NCBI GenBank assembly: GCA_913063375.1
Contig: CAJXXR010000010.1
Coordinates: 1-64,000, forward strand
DNA length: 64,000 nt
Direction: 5' to 3'
Source: an uncultured Flavobacteriales bacterium
GTDB taxonomy: Bacteria > Bacteroidota > Bacteroidia > Flavobacteriales > CAJXXR01
How positions within the stretch are numbered: position 1 is the stretch's first letter; each line of letters opens with the position of its first letter. The translations under genes were made by a program, and so were the position numbers. The notes beneath the pieces were generated by a model. The model was not told the DNA's origin. It saw nothing but the letters and a program-made list of their open reading frames with translations, and made no database searches. Shown one piece after another: positions 17,724 to 26,960 of this stretch.

Positions 17724-18542
17724 ATGCTTTTCTACCCAAACGCCAAGATTAACATAGGATTAAATATTGTCCATAAAAGGACGGATGGATACCATGATTT
17801 GGAAACCGTTTTTTATCCTATTCCCTTTAGTGATATATTGGAAATTGTTCCTAACTCAGAAGGTGGAATAGGGGATTGTCAAATCAGTCAGTCCGGGATA
17901 ACTTTTGATGGAGCGCCAAAAGACAATATTTGTTCAAAGGCTTATTATCTATTAGCTAAGGACTTCCAGATTCCATCTGTTACGATACATCTTCATAAAC
18001 AAATCCCTGTTGGAGCTGGTTTAGGAGGTGGCTCATCTGATGCCGCATTTACGCTCAAAGGCTTGAATGCTATGTTTAACCTTGCTATTCCTACTGAAAA
18101 ATTAGCTATTTATGCATCAAAACTCGGTGCCGATTGTGCTTTCTTTATTGATAATAGTGCAAAATATGCTAAAGGTATTGGAGATGAATTCACAGATTGT
18201 AACGTTAATTTAGCGGGGAAATACCTTGTATTGATCTGCCCAACTATACATTCATCGACGGCAGAAGCGTATAGTATGGTTAAACCTACCAGATCAAAGG
18301 ATTTGTTAAGCGTCATCCAATCGGACATATCAGAATGGAAGAAAACCATTTTCAATGATTTTGAAAATTCTATTTTTCCACTTTATCCAGAAGTAGAAGA
18401 TCTTAAACTCGAATTATACGCTAAAGGTGCTTTATTTGCATCGATGAGTGGGAGCGGCTCTTCGGTTTTTGGAATTTTTGAGGAACATCCAAATTGTTAT
18501 TTCGAATTGGGTGATACCAATTATCAAGTGTTCGCGTTATAA
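17724..18542 (+). CDS. ispE: 4-diphosphocytidyl-2-C-methyl-D-erythritol kinase
   Basis: A GHMP-family kinase of the non-mevalonate isoprenoid pathway; it phosphorylates CDP-methylerythritol. The 272-residue protein begins with the family signature YPNAKINIGLNIVHKRTDGYH. The ATP-binding loop is PVGAGLGGGSSDAA (around 94-107). The C-terminal GHMP motif MSGSGSSVFGIF is present. It is slightly shorter than the E. coli enzyme (283). It lies 37 bases upstream of dinB, and a weak -7 box (TAAATTCG at 17707-17714) precedes it. Confidence 0.95.
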   Translation: MLFYPNAKINIGLNIVHKRTDGYHDLETVFYPIPFSDILEIVPNSEGGIGDCQISQSGITFDGAPKDNICSKAYYLLAKDFQIPSVTIHLHKQIPVGAGLGGGSSDAAFTLKGLNAMFNLAIPTEKLAIYASKLGADCAFFIDNSAKYAKGIGDEFTDCNVNLAGKYLVLICPTIHSSTAEAYSMVKPTRSKDLLSVIQSDISEWKKTIFNDFENSIFPLYPEVEDLKLELYAKGALFASMSGSGSSVFGIFEEHPNCYFELGDTNYQVFAL

Positions 18543-18579
18543 AATAGATTTTTCGGTTAACTAATATTCTATACTTTTT

Positions 18580-19659
18580 TTGAAACGTTTTATAATTCAT
18601 ATTGACATGGATGCATTTTATGCATCGATTGAACAGAAGGATAATCCAGAACTGAAGGGGAAACCTATAGCTGTTGGTGGTTCACGAGAAAGAGGGGTTA
18701 TTGCTGCTGCTAGTTATGAAGCAAGAAAGTTTGGGGTGAAATCTGCAATGCCTTCAATAACAGCCTATAGGTTATGTCCTCATTTGATTTTTGTGGCGCC
18801 AAGGTTTGCTAGGTATAAGGAGGTTTCTCAAAAAATAATGAAGATTTTTAAATCATATACAGCATTTGTCGAGCCATTATCCTTGGATGAAGCTTATTTG
18901 GACATAAGCGAAAACTGTTTAACGAGGGAACCTGAAGAGGTAGCCAATGCTATTCGTGCAGATATTTTACGAGAAACAGGTTTAAATGCTTCTGCAGGTG
19001 TTTCATATAATAAATTTCTAGCCAAGATTGCTAGCGATGTTAATAAACCAAATGGAATAAAATCTCTATTTGAAGATGAGGTTTCCCTTTTTTTAGATGA
19101 ATTGCCAATCAAACGATTTTTTGGAATTGGAGAAAAAACAGCTGATCGTCTGTATAAAAATGGAATTTATAAAGGGAAAGACTTAAAACGGTTGAATGAA
19201 TCTCGTTTTAATGTGCTTTTTGGAAAGAGTGGGAAGTTCTATTATAATATCGTACGAGGGATTGATTTGAGAGCTGTAAATTCAAATAGGGTTCGGAAAT
19301 CATTGGCTGTTGAAAGAACATTTGAGAAGGATATTGATGTTCAAGATCCTGAATTGATGGAACGTACAATGGACCTAATTAGTGAGCTCAATACTCGCTT
19401 GGTAAAGAATAGACAAAAAGGAAAATTGCTGAACATAAAAATTAAGTATTCAGATTTTCAGATTCGTACCAAGGCTATTCCACTTACAGAAATGACCAAT
19501 GAACTGGAAGTGATTATTGGGAAAGTAATGGGCGTACTCCCTTCGGTGTTAGCCGATCGAGATTGTGCAATACGTTTATTGGGTTTGTCAATGACGAAAT
19601 TAGAAGGGAATGAACCGATAAATCCTCAATTGGAAATACCTTTTGAGCAGTTTAAATAA
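18580..19659 (+). CDS. dinB: DNA polymerase IV (Y-family)
   Basis: An error-prone translesion polymerase. The catalytic blocks are HIDMDAFYASIE near the N-terminus and PLSLDEAYLDIS around residue 100. The C-terminus QLEIPF matches the beta-clamp-binding motif, so the protein is complete at 359 residues. The start is a TTG at 18580 (MKRFIIHIDMD). The first ATG would be inside HIDMDAF and would remove essential residues, so the TTG is well supported. The 3' end overlaps the convergent Omp85-like gene by 8 bases. No LexA-like site is evident upstream. Confidence 0.94.
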   Translation: MKRFIIHIDMDAFYASIEQKDNPELKGKPIAVGGSRERGVIAAASYEARKFGVKSAMPSITAYRLCPHLIFVAPRFARYKEVSQKIMKIFKSYTAFVEPLSLDEAYLDISENCLTREPEEVANAIRADILRETGLNASAGVSYNKFLAKIASDVNKPNGIKSLFEDEVSLFLDELPIKRFFGIGEKTADRLYKNGIYKGKDLKRLNESRFNVLFGKSGKFYYNIVRGIDLRAVNSNRVRKSLAVERTFEKDIDVQDPELMERTMDLISELNTRLVKNRQKGKLLNIKIKYSDFQIRTKAIPLTEMTNELEVIIGKVMGVLPSVLADRDCAIRLLGLSMTKLEGNEPINPQLEIPFEQFK

Positions 19660-20911
19660 ATTGTCCAAATCCTATCACCAAACCATTTGTAGATGGTTCA
19701 TTGGTCTCTAAACCAAAATCAATCCTAAAAATGGCACTGTGTACTTTCTTTAAAATAAACCGCAGTCCAAGTCCTGTGAAGTTTCTGAAATTTTTGACAT
19801 CCATGCTGTTGGAATAGCTCATTTCCATTAATTGAATGGTTGTGACGTCATGAAAAATGACATTTTGAACAGCCATCCAATTATTACTGTAAATGTCAAA
19901 TCTATATTCTGTATTAAAGGAGGCTATGGCAGCTCCTCTAGCAACTCTATCTCCTACACCCCTTAGATTTATTTGGTTATCCATTACGAAGCTGGTAAAT
20001 GGACTGTCAGGGTTGTTCGCCCATCCCATAGTAAGTGCCATGGCTAGGTTACCATTCTTTCTAATTCGCTTAAAATAGGACAATTTAAAGTCTGCTTGGA
20101 AATAATCGCCAAGTGTACGACCATTACTTTTTACGCTGGTGGTATTGGCAAAAAATCTCCAACCACTATGAAGGTGATAGAAATAATCTACCTTTTCCCA
20201 TTTGTATTGTAAGGAAATTGCATTTTTCAATTCATCTGCATGACCTGGTTTGTCTTGATATTTATTTGTTATACGTTCGTACTTCTCTTGAAAAAAGGAG
20301 TAGGATATCCTAAGTGAATTTTTTAAATTTAAATGGTAAAGGAAAGCCAACTCGAAGGAGTTATTATTATAATCATAGAGCACTTTTTCTTTGGTGTCTG
20401 TAAAGTACAAAGGTTCTATACTCGCCCATTTTTTAAAATTGATTTCCATACCAATATTCCCTATCCCAATATATGGAATGGTGCTCAGAATTTGAAAAGT
20501 ATTCTTTTTATTGTACTGGTAAGAACCTTCAAGTATGATCCCATATCCTAAGAAATTGTATTCAGTAATACCTCCTAGTATCCAATTACTGCTTTTTTCA
20601 TCAGATACTCCAAAATTCATGAAGGGGATTAAAGTCTGACTTTCTTGGATGATATAATACACATTACAAATTTGGTTTGTAGTATCTACTTTATACCTAC
20701 AGTCGTAAATAGAAGGAAGGTTGGTAAGGTTTTGTGCATCATCTTTTAATAAATCAATATTTAATCTATCTCCCTTTTTTGCACGAATAAATCGTTCTAG
20801 ATATTGAATTTTAGCCTTTTTATTTCCCTCTATAAACACACTATCAATAATAGGTGTTTGAGCCTTTAAAAAGGCAGTGAAAAAGAAAAATATTAGGTAA
20901 AATTTATGCAT
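19652..20911 (-). CDS. Short Omp85/BamA-like outer membrane protein
   Basis: A 419-residue protein with signal peptide (MHKFYLIFFFFTAFLKAQ), a single POTRA-like domain (about 20-95: IDSVFIEGNKKAKIQYLERF, later LPSIYDCRYKVD) and a C-terminal surface-antigen barrel of alternating strands ending GLVIGFGQFI. True BamA has five POTRA domains, so this is a reduced paralogue of unknown substrate. It lies about 190 bases downstream of the DUF547-barrel gene on the same strand. A perfect -7 box (TAATTTTG, complement of 21060-21067) could drive it. Confidence 0.78.
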   Translation of the reverse strand: MHKFYLIFFFFTAFLKAQTPIIDSVFIEGNKKAKIQYLERFIRAKKGDRLNIDLLKDDAQNLTNLPSIYDCRYKVDTTNQICNVYYIIQESQTLIPFMNFGVSDEKSSNWILGGITEYNFLGYGIILEGSYQYNKKNTFQILSTIPYIGIGNIGMEINFKKWASIEPLYFTDTKEKVLYDYNNNSFELAFLYHLNLKNSLRISYSFFQEKYERITNKYQDKPGHADELKNAISLQYKWEKVDYFYHLHSGWRFFANTTSVKSNGRTLGDYFQADFKLSYFKRIRKNGNLAMALTMGWANNPDSPFTSFVMDNQINLRGVGDRVARGAAIASFNTEYRFDIYSNNWMAVQNVIFHDVTTIQLMEMSYSNSMDVKNFRNFTGLGLRFILKKVHSAIFRIDFGLETNEPSTNGLVIGFGQFI

Positions 20912-21059
20912 TATACTAATGGTACAGTAGGAGTTGTGATTAATTGGTCTCTAAGTGAAAATGAAATTCAATAAATGAATTAATTGAAAAATGGTTCACC
21001 AAAATTACTGTTTTAACCAAATGTACGATAGAATTGGTTCAAAAACCATCATAAAAAGA

Positions 21060-21067
21060 CAAAATTA
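21060..21067 (-). promoter_or_regulatory. Possible -7 box for the Omp85-like gene
   Basis: TAATTTTG on the minus strand, about 150 bases before the start codon at 20911. There is no clear -33 element. Confidence 0.3.
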
Positions 21068-21102
21068 TTACTATACCCAAGCTTTGAAATGTAGGCCCTG
21101 CC

Positions 21103-22680
21103 TTATAAAATGTATTTTAAACCTAAATTATACGTTTCTCCTATGCCGGAATCTTTCCCTCGGAAAAAGTCTGTAATAAGGATTTCTAGATTCATATGAT
21201 TTGTAAGCTGGTATTTTCCTCCAAATCCAAATTGAGAATAATTTTGATTAAAACCAGACGTCCCTAACCCATAGCTAGGAGCATGCTGAATCATGGTGTA
21301 AAAGGTTATTAATTGGTTAGGGAAATAGCTTAGGAATATACTGGCAGGAATGTTCAAGCTATTATTGGCATAACCAAGGTCTTTATTCCCAAAAATTAAA
21401 TTGAAATCAAGTTCTGTAAAGATTTGAAACTGATCTTTGGCAAAGGAAATATCATAAAATAATTGATTACTCCATACATAACTATTCTTATCCAAGAAAA
21501 TTGGGGATTCTGGTTTTGAAACTAGCGGTATACTAATGGAGCTTTGAATGGAGAAATTCCCGATGCTCTTAAAAGGGGTTATTTTTATTAACGGAGCTAT
21601 AGAGCTAATTCCCGCTCTGCTATCTACCCCATTAGCCTTAAGAGATAATGGGGAAAGGCTATTGGAGGTTAAGGTGGTGGATTTTAAATTTATGAGTAAA
21701 CCGACATTGATTCGCTTCTGTTTTGAAATTCCGTAAATGGTTTTGAGGGTACTAGTGAAAAAGTTACTTCTAGGAACCTTCACGATGGAACCATCCTTCT
21801 GAGTCGATCTAGTTTGAGTGTATAAGTTATTAAAAATACTAAATTCCCAATGTCCCTTTCCTAATAGGCTTGATGGGGTATATGTTTGCAGGTAAGAAGT
21901 TTGTACTTCTTTTACTGGATCCAATACGAATGCTGCCGTTTTACGCACTATATTCAGACTCCAGTCATAACTATAGTAGTCAATTTTAAAAGCTTCAGGG
22001 AGGGTAAAGATTCTATACTGGTTAATATAGGCTTTCAAATTTTTCGACTTCAAAAGAAAGTCACTCTTATACCAAGCGAATATTTCAGAAATTTCAATTT
22101 TATTTTCGCTGTGATTTAATCGGATGAAGTTTGGATTGTTTATGGCCGATCTTGTTTGATTATCAAGTTGATTGTTTAAGTGTTTAGGATGGTAGGCTTC
22201 TGAGATTAGTGGAGGACAGCCAAGCGCGCCGCAGACCAAAACAAAATGTAACCGGCTATCTGGAAAATTTTTTCTCAAAAGGTCATTTTCAATTCCATTT
22301 AAATCGTACTTTTTTCCATAAATTAGGTGTTTTTCATTTTCAAAAAAGCCATTAATTTCCATTGGACTAGTGATAGGGTAATGTTTAAGGACACCTTCTA
22401 TCACAAAGAGATTATAGACATTTATTAGATAAGCTTTCTTGGTCTTTTCATCAAAGTGTTTGTAGGGATTGTCTTCAATTGACTGAATCAATTCTTTCAA
22501 TAAACTAGGCTCTTCTTTTATTTGTACATAGTCTACCATGCCTTCGTGAACATGTGTTTGAAAAAATTTATCCGCCTTCGAAAAGAAATCTTGCCCCATT
22601 ATATTATAGCATCCAAAAAGAATGAAAATCAGAAAAATATTCTGTAAATATTTACTTTTGTGTATTAAGTGACCAATCAT
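21103..22680 (-). CDS. DUF547 domain fused to a predicted outer-membrane beta-barrel
   Basis: A 525-residue protein. After a signal-like N-terminus (QNIFLIFILFGCYNIMGQ) comes a DUF547 domain (about 35-245) with the signature FVLVCGALGCPPLISEAYHP. From about 255 to the end the sequence switches to amphipathic strands rich in aromatic residues (WEFSIFNNLYTQTRS, FSIQSSISIPLVS, ending YNLGLKYIL), as in an outer-membrane barrel. The neighbouring gene (22652-23365) carries only the DUF547 part; the two domains are clearly similar, so this pair looks like a tandem duplication with gain of a barrel. Its start overlaps the upstream gene by 29 bases. DUF547 function is not established. Confidence 0.75.
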   Translation of the reverse strand: MIGHLIHKSKYLQNIFLIFILFGCYNIMGQDFFSKADKFFQTHVHEGMVDYVQIKEEPSLLKELIQSIEDNPYKHFDEKTKKAYLINVYNLFVIEGVLKHYPITSPMEINGFFENEKHLIYGKKYDLNGIENDLLRKNFPDSRLHFVLVCGALGCPPLISEAYHPKHLNNQLDNQTRSAINNPNFIRLNHSENKIEISEIFAWYKSDFLLKSKNLKAYINQYRIFTLPEAFKIDYYSYDWSLNIVRKTAAFVLDPVKEVQTSYLQTYTPSSLLGKGHWEFSIFNNLYTQTRSTQKDGSIVKVPRSNFFTSTLKTIYGISKQKRINVGLLINLKSTTLTSNSLSPLSLKANGVDSRAGISSIAPLIKITPFKSIGNFSIQSSISIPLVSKPESPIFLDKNSYVWSNQLFYDISFAKDQFQIFTELDFNLIFGNKDLGYANNSLNIPASIFLSYFPNQLITFYTMIQHAPSYGLGTSGFNQNYSQFGFGGKYQLTNHMNLEILITDFFRGKDSGIGETYNLGLKYIL

Positions 22681-23365
22681 AATTGTTATAACTAATTTGA
22701 AGGTTCGTAGGTAGTTTTTTCTGGCTATGTTGATTTATGAATTGTATAATGGAGCTTGAATTTTCTCCAAAATCAACTTTATACCAATTGAATATCTGTG
22801 ATAGGATTAACTTTCCTTCTTTGTATTGGAGGAAGCTGGAATTTTGTAGTGCCATCCGAGTCCTTTCAGCTAAAAGGGCTTGTACATTTTTTGGGAAATA
22901 GGCCCCAGACATCAAAGGTGGGCATCCTAAAGCTCCACATACAAGTGCAAAATGAATTCTTGCGTCATTAAATTGTGGCCTTATGATATTATTTTCTAGT
23001 TTGTTTAAACTCATTTTCTTACCTGAAATCAGAATAATATCGGATTCAAAGAAATTTGGGATATCCATGGGAGAGGAAATGGGATAATGCTCAATTACTT
23101 TTTTAATTACATGAAGATTATAGCAATTAATATAGAATGCTAATTTCTCATTATCACTAAAAACAGAAATATCGAAGTTATTGATTTCCAGTATAAGGGT
23201 ATCCAATTCCGAAGGAGCAATATGAATTTCTCTATAATCCACTAGCCCGTTCTTTATATTCTTCTGAAAGAAAGAATCAGCTTTTTTGAAAAAACTATTT
23301 TGCCCTATTAAGGTGAATTGAATAAAACAAAGAAATATTAGGGTTATAGTTTTGGTTAATTTCAT
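22652..23365 (-). CDS. DUF547 domain protein, exported
   Basis: A 237-residue protein with a signal peptide (MKLTKTITLIFLCFIQFTLI, then GQ) and a full DUF547 domain: NGLVDYREI, KLAFYINCYNLHVIKKVIEHYP, and the cysteine signature FALVCGALGCPPLMSGAYFP. The family resembles papain-like or transglutaminase-like folds, but no activity is proven. It is the first gene of the minus-strand group and is divergent from the FAD-oxidoreductase operon across a 186-base region with two dyads. DUF547 genes often sit near redox or lipid-sugar genes in Bacteroidota, so a shared pathway is possible. Confidence 0.8.
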   Translation of the reverse strand: MKLTKTITLIFLCFIQFTLIGQNSFFKKADSFFQKNIKNGLVDYREIHIAPSELDTLILEINNFDISVFSDNEKLAFYINCYNLHVIKKVIEHYPISSPMDIPNFFESDIILISGKKMSLNKLENNIIRPQFNDARIHFALVCGALGCPPLMSGAYFPKNVQALLAERTRMALQNSSFLQYKEGKLILSQIFNWYKVDFGENSSSIIQFINQHSQKKLPTNLQISYNNYDWSLNTQK

Positions 23366-23378
23366 TATTCTTAAATTA

Positions 23379-23400
23379 TTACCTTTATATGAAAAGGTAA
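23379..23400. promoter_or_regulatory. Dyad next to the DUF547 start
   Basis: TTACCTTT (23379-23386), six bases, AAAGGTAA (23393-23400): a perfect 8-base dyad 14 bases upstream of the DUF547 start codon, suited to binding a dimeric regulator. Confidence 0.4.
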
Positions 23401-23439
23401 ATGTCTTTAAACAAAATAAATCAATCCTAATATTTAAAT

Positions 23440-23457
23440 GTGTCAGTCAACCGACAC
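23440..23457. promoter_or_regulatory. Dyad in the divergent redox-operon promoter region
   Basis: GTGTC (23440-23444), eight bases, GACAC (23453-23457), about 95 bases before the FAD-oxidoreductase start. The core TGTC-N8-GACA is a plausible operator half-site pair. Confidence 0.35.
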
Positions 23458-23551
23458 AAAGCCACAATTAGGATATAGATATTTGTACTATAAGATGATT
23501 TCTTTTCATTACACTTATAAGTTACTGATAATAATTTAATGCTGAAATGAC

Positions 23552-24889
23552 ATGTCAAAAATTGTAATTATTGGAAATGGAATTTCTGGAATCAGTACAG
23601 CACGTCATATTCGGAAAAGATCGAATGATGAAATTGTAGTCATTTCTGCAGAAAGCAAATACCACTATTCACGAACTGCCTTGATGTATATTTATATGGG
23701 ACATATGACCCAGGTTCATACTCAGGCATATGAACCCCACTTTTGGGAAAAGAATAGAATATCATTGGTACATGATTTTGTAGAATCCATCCAATATGAG
23801 CATAAAGTATTGGAATTGAAATCGGGGACAAAAATTTCCTATGATAAGTTGGTATTAGCTGTAGGTTCTAAATCGAATATGTTTGGTTGGCCTGGTCAAG
23901 ACTTGGAAGGTGTTCAAGGATTGTATGGATTACAAGATTTAAACGCTTTGGAAGCAATGACAGATAGCATTGAGCATGCTGTTATTATTGGTGGAGGCCT
24001 TATCGGTATTGAATTATGCGAAATGCTTCTAAGTAGAGGTAAGAAAGTAACGTTTTTGGTTCGGGAAAAATGGTTTTGGAAAAATGTTCTGCCCGAACAA
24101 GAGGCTAGAATGTTAGAAAGACATATTCGGAGTCATCATGTAAATTTGGTGATGGGAGAAGAATTAGAAGAAATTATAGGCAATGAAAAAGGACAGGCCT
24201 GTGCTATTAAAACCAAATCTGGTGAAGAGATAGCTTGTCAATTTGTTGGATTAACGGTTGGGGTAAGTCCCAATATAGATTTTTTAAAAGGTTCGGATTT
24301 ATCACTTGAGCGTGGTGTTCTGATTAATCAATTTTTTGAGACAAATATTCCAGATGTTTATTCAATAGGAGACTGTGCTCAATTTTCCGAACCTATTTTT
24401 GGTAGAAGACCTATAGAGCAAGTCTGGTATACCGGGAGAATAATGGGCGAGACTTTGGCAAAAACGTTAACGGGTAATAGGACAGCCTATCAGCCAGGTT
24501 TTTGGTTTAATAGCGCAAAGTTTTTTGATATTGAATACCAAACGTACGGTACTGTTCTTAGTCAAAGATTGGAAGGAGAAAAAGACCTTTATTGGGAATC
24601 TGATGATGGTCTTAAAGCAATTCATATCGTTTGGGAAGTTGAAACAGGTAAATTTAAAGGGATCAATTCCTTTGGTATAAGGTTGAGACATGAGTTTTTT
24701 AATAAATACCTAGAGGAGCAGAAAACGATTACCGAGGTTTTAAGTCATTTAATGGATGCAAAATTTGATCCTGAATTTTATACCAACTATTTGGATCAAT
24801 TTATCCTTCAATTTAATCAGCAAAATGCGACACAGATTAGGGTGAAGAAAAAGAACTGGTCAAGAATTTTGAAATTTATCAAATACTAA
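23552..24889 (+). CDS. FAD/NAD(P)H-dependent oxidoreductase (NirB/rubredoxin-reductase-like)
   Basis: A 445-residue pyridine nucleotide-disulfide-type flavoprotein. The FAD Rossmann motif GNGISGISTARHIRKR is at residues 8-23, the NAD(P) motif VIIGGGLIGIELCEML around 146-161, and the second FAD contact YSIGDCAQF around 271-279. There is no CxxxxC redox-active disulfide, so it resembles ferredoxin, rubredoxin or nitrite-reductase flavin subunits. It is directly followed by a membrane polyferredoxin gene, so it may pass NAD(P)H electrons to it. It is the first gene of a six-gene operon to 30450. The natural electron acceptor is unknown. Confidence 0.85.
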   Translation: MSKIVIIGNGISGISTARHIRKRSNDEIVVISAESKYHYSRTALMYIYMGHMTQVHTQAYEPHFWEKNRISLVHDFVESIQYEHKVLELKSGTKISYDKLVLAVGSKSNMFGWPGQDLEGVQGLYGLQDLNALEAMTDSIEHAVIIGGGLIGIELCEMLLSRGKKVTFLVREKWFWKNVLPEQEARMLERHIRSHHVNLVMGEELEEIIGNEKGQACAIKTKSGEEIACQFVGLTVGVSPNIDFLKGSDLSLERGVLINQFFETNIPDVYSIGDCAQFSEPIFGRRPIEQVWYTGRIMGETLAKTLTGNRTAYQPGFWFNSAKFFDIEYQTYGTVLSQRLEGEKDLYWESDDGLKAIHIVWEVETGKFKGINSFGIRLRHEFFNKYLEEQKTITEVLSHLMDAKFDPEFYTNYLDQFILQFNQQNATQIRVKKKNWSRILKFIKY

Positions 24890-24904
24890 ATATTGGGTAA
24901 AGCT

Positions 24905-26311
24905 ATGAGAAAAGAAGAAAGTCTATCTATTGCAAATCCCGATTATAATGGATTGGGTGCCTTGCCAAAACTAGGTACAACGATTGGTCTGCTATCCATT
25001 ATTGTTTTTGTGATGGCCTCCTTCAATCTCTTGGAGGAGGCAAACTCCCTTTTACTTGGGGTTTCTCTCGGGGGTACTTTTTTGGGCATCGTACTGTATG
25101 CGGTTGGGATTTATTTAAATAAATCTGCGGGTATTAAGAATGATGGTGTTTTTCACAGACAAATTAGCAATAAGGGGCTTATTGCTTGGTTAATTGGGAT
25201 TGTATTGACCGGTTATTATATCCTTTTGTACTTATATCCCGAATATTTAGGATTGGCAGCTGAAGGAGATACGAATACTGGGTTAATTGGATTTTTTGAC
25301 CCCTTGAGCATGTTTTTTAAGGGGCAGCCTGCAAGTCAATGGTTTGTTTATGGGACTTTTTATACCCTTGCAATGTTATCCTTAGGGATAAAATTTATGT
25401 TGAAGTATCGTCATAATCGATACCAATTGATGCGGACTTCTGTGGTCGTTTTGGCCCAATTATTATTGGCTTATTTACTACCTGAAATATTAGAAGGACT
25501 GTATTCTGGAGAGGCTTATTTCGCAAAGGATATCAAAAATATATGGCCCCTTAATTATTATTTCTTTGAAGAATGGCACCTCACTAATATGGTTGATGGT
25601 GGAAATTTAGGGATGTTCTATTTAGTGCTAGGGATATTTATGTTTCTGGTATTTACACCTATCATCACATACTATGTTGGAAAACGATGGTATTGTTCCT
25701 GGATCTGTGGTTGTGGAGGTTTAGCAGAAACAGCTGGTGACCCGTTTAGACAATTGTCGAGCAAATCTTTGAAATCATGGAAAATAGAACGCTGGATGAT
25801 CCATACTGTCTTGGTTTTAGTAACGCTTATGACCATGGCCTCTTTATATGGGTACTTTTCCGGAAATTCAGAGGTGTTTGGATTGAGTATTTACACCTAT
25901 TTTACTAAACCTTACGGTCTCTTTATTGGCGCAATTTTTTCGGGAGTCGTAGGTGTTGGATTCTATCCTCTTTTAGGATCAAGAGTCTGGTGTAGATTTG
26001 GATGTCCCATGGCAGCATATATTGGAATGGTTCAAAGGTTCAAATCTAGATTTAGAATTACTACCAATGGATCTCAATGTATATCCTGTGGAAATTGCTC
26101 TACCTATTGTGAAATGGGAATAGATGTAAGGTCTTATGCTCAAAAGGGACAAAATATTGTACGATCATCTTGTGTTGGATGTGGTATATGTGCTGCTGTT
26201 TGCCCTAGAGGTGTTTTGAAATTGGAGAATGGTCCAGAAAAGGGGAGAATCAAGTCAGAAACTTCCTTAATGGGAAATGATGATTTGGATTTACTCAATC
26301 AATTAAAATGA
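24905..26311 (+). CDS. Membrane-bound 4Fe-4S polyferredoxin (NapH/CcoG-like)
   Basis: A roughly 468-residue inner-membrane iron-sulfur protein. Membrane segments lie in the first two thirds. Two cysteine-rich loops (WYCSWICGCGG and VWCRFGCPM) are followed by two ferredoxin 4Fe-4S motifs, CISCGNCSTYCEMG and CVGCGICAAVCPRG, near the C-terminus. Such proteins carry electrons across or along the membrane, as NapH, NosR and CcoG do. I use the ATG at 24905; an in-frame TTG at 24893 adds four residues. It starts 15 bases after the flavoprotein gene and overlaps the MORN gene by four bases. Confidence 0.88.
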   Translation: MRKEESLSIANPDYNGLGALPKLGTTIGLLSIIVFVMASFNLLEEANSLLLGVSLGGTFLGIVLYAVGIYLNKSAGIKNDGVFHRQISNKGLIAWLIGIVLTGYYILLYLYPEYLGLAAEGDTNTGLIGFFDPLSMFFKGQPASQWFVYGTFYTLAMLSLGIKFMLKYRHNRYQLMRTSVVVLAQLLLAYLLPEILEGLYSGEAYFAKDIKNIWPLNYYFFEEWHLTNMVDGGNLGMFYLVLGIFMFLVFTPIITYYVGKRWYCSWICGCGGLAETAGDPFRQLSSKSLKSWKIERWMIHTVLVLVTLMTMASLYGYFSGNSEVFGLSIYTYFTKPYGLFIGAIFSGVVGVGFYPLLGSRVWCRFGCPMAAYIGMVQRFKSRFRITTNGSQCISCGNCSTYCEMGIDVRSYAQKGQNIVRSSCVGCGICAAVCPRGVLKLENGPEKGRIKSETSLMGNDDLDLLNQLK

Positions 26312-26949
26312 TGACCTGGTTAAAATTATTTCTACTGGCAACATGTATTGGTTTAGCTACCGGGTTTGCATCATGGGTAGATTTGAAGGTCGATTGTACA
26401 GAAGAAATTATAAGCATTAAAAATGGTTTTCATACTGAATACGATGATTCAGGTAGACTATTGGCTGATGGTAATTACAAAGATGGCGTAAAGAATGCTA
26501 GATGGTGTTATTATTTTTTGATAGATTCCACTTTTAATAGTCCCCAAGAGAAATTGCACTATTCCCGTGAATTCTTATTGAAAAAAGAGGGCTTTTATAA
26601 AAATGGAATTAAAGAATATTATTGGAAATGTTATTATGACCAAGGTAGGCTAGAGGCTGAAGGTTGGTATAGTGACGGTCAAAAAAATAAGTTCTGGAAA
26701 TTTTATAATTCCGATGGTGAATTGAGTCAAGAAGGGCATTTTCGCAATGGGAATAAAAATGGATGGTGGAGAGCGTTTGAACCTGTTAATAAGGTGATGA
26801 GAAAAGGTCAATTTAAAAAAGGCCTGAAGGAAGGATATTGGCAGCGTTTTGAAAATGATGAATTAATTTCAGTTGCCAAATATGAAAAGGGAAAATTATT
26901 AGGACGCTGGACTAGTTATGAAGAATATCTAAATTGGAAGAAGGATTGA
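26308..26949 (+). CDS. MORN-repeat (YwqK-type) exported protein
   Basis: A 213-residue protein with an N-terminal signal or anchor (LKLFLLATCIGLATGFASWV) and at least five repeats of the form G-x(3,4)-G-x-K-x(2)-x-W-x(2)-Y/F, for example GWYSDGQKNKFWKFYNSDG and GHFRNGNKNGWWRAFEP. This is the MORN_2/YwqK repeat, often labelled antitoxin in databases, although no toxin is present here and the repeat probably binds lipid or protein. The gene is coupled by ATGA to the polyferredoxin gene and lies just before the glycosyltransferases. Confidence 0.85.
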   Translation: MMTWLKLFLLATCIGLATGFASWVDLKVDCTEEIISIKNGFHTEYDDSGRLLADGNYKDGVKNARWCYYFLIDSTFNSPQEKLHYSREFLLKKEGFYKNGIKEYYWKCYYDQGRLEAEGWYSDGQKNKFWKFYNSDGELSQEGHFRNGNKNGWWRAFEPVNKVMRKGQFKKGLKEGYWQRFENDELISVAKYEKGKLLGRWTSYEEYLNWKKD

Positions 26950-26960
26950 TTGAAAGAGAT

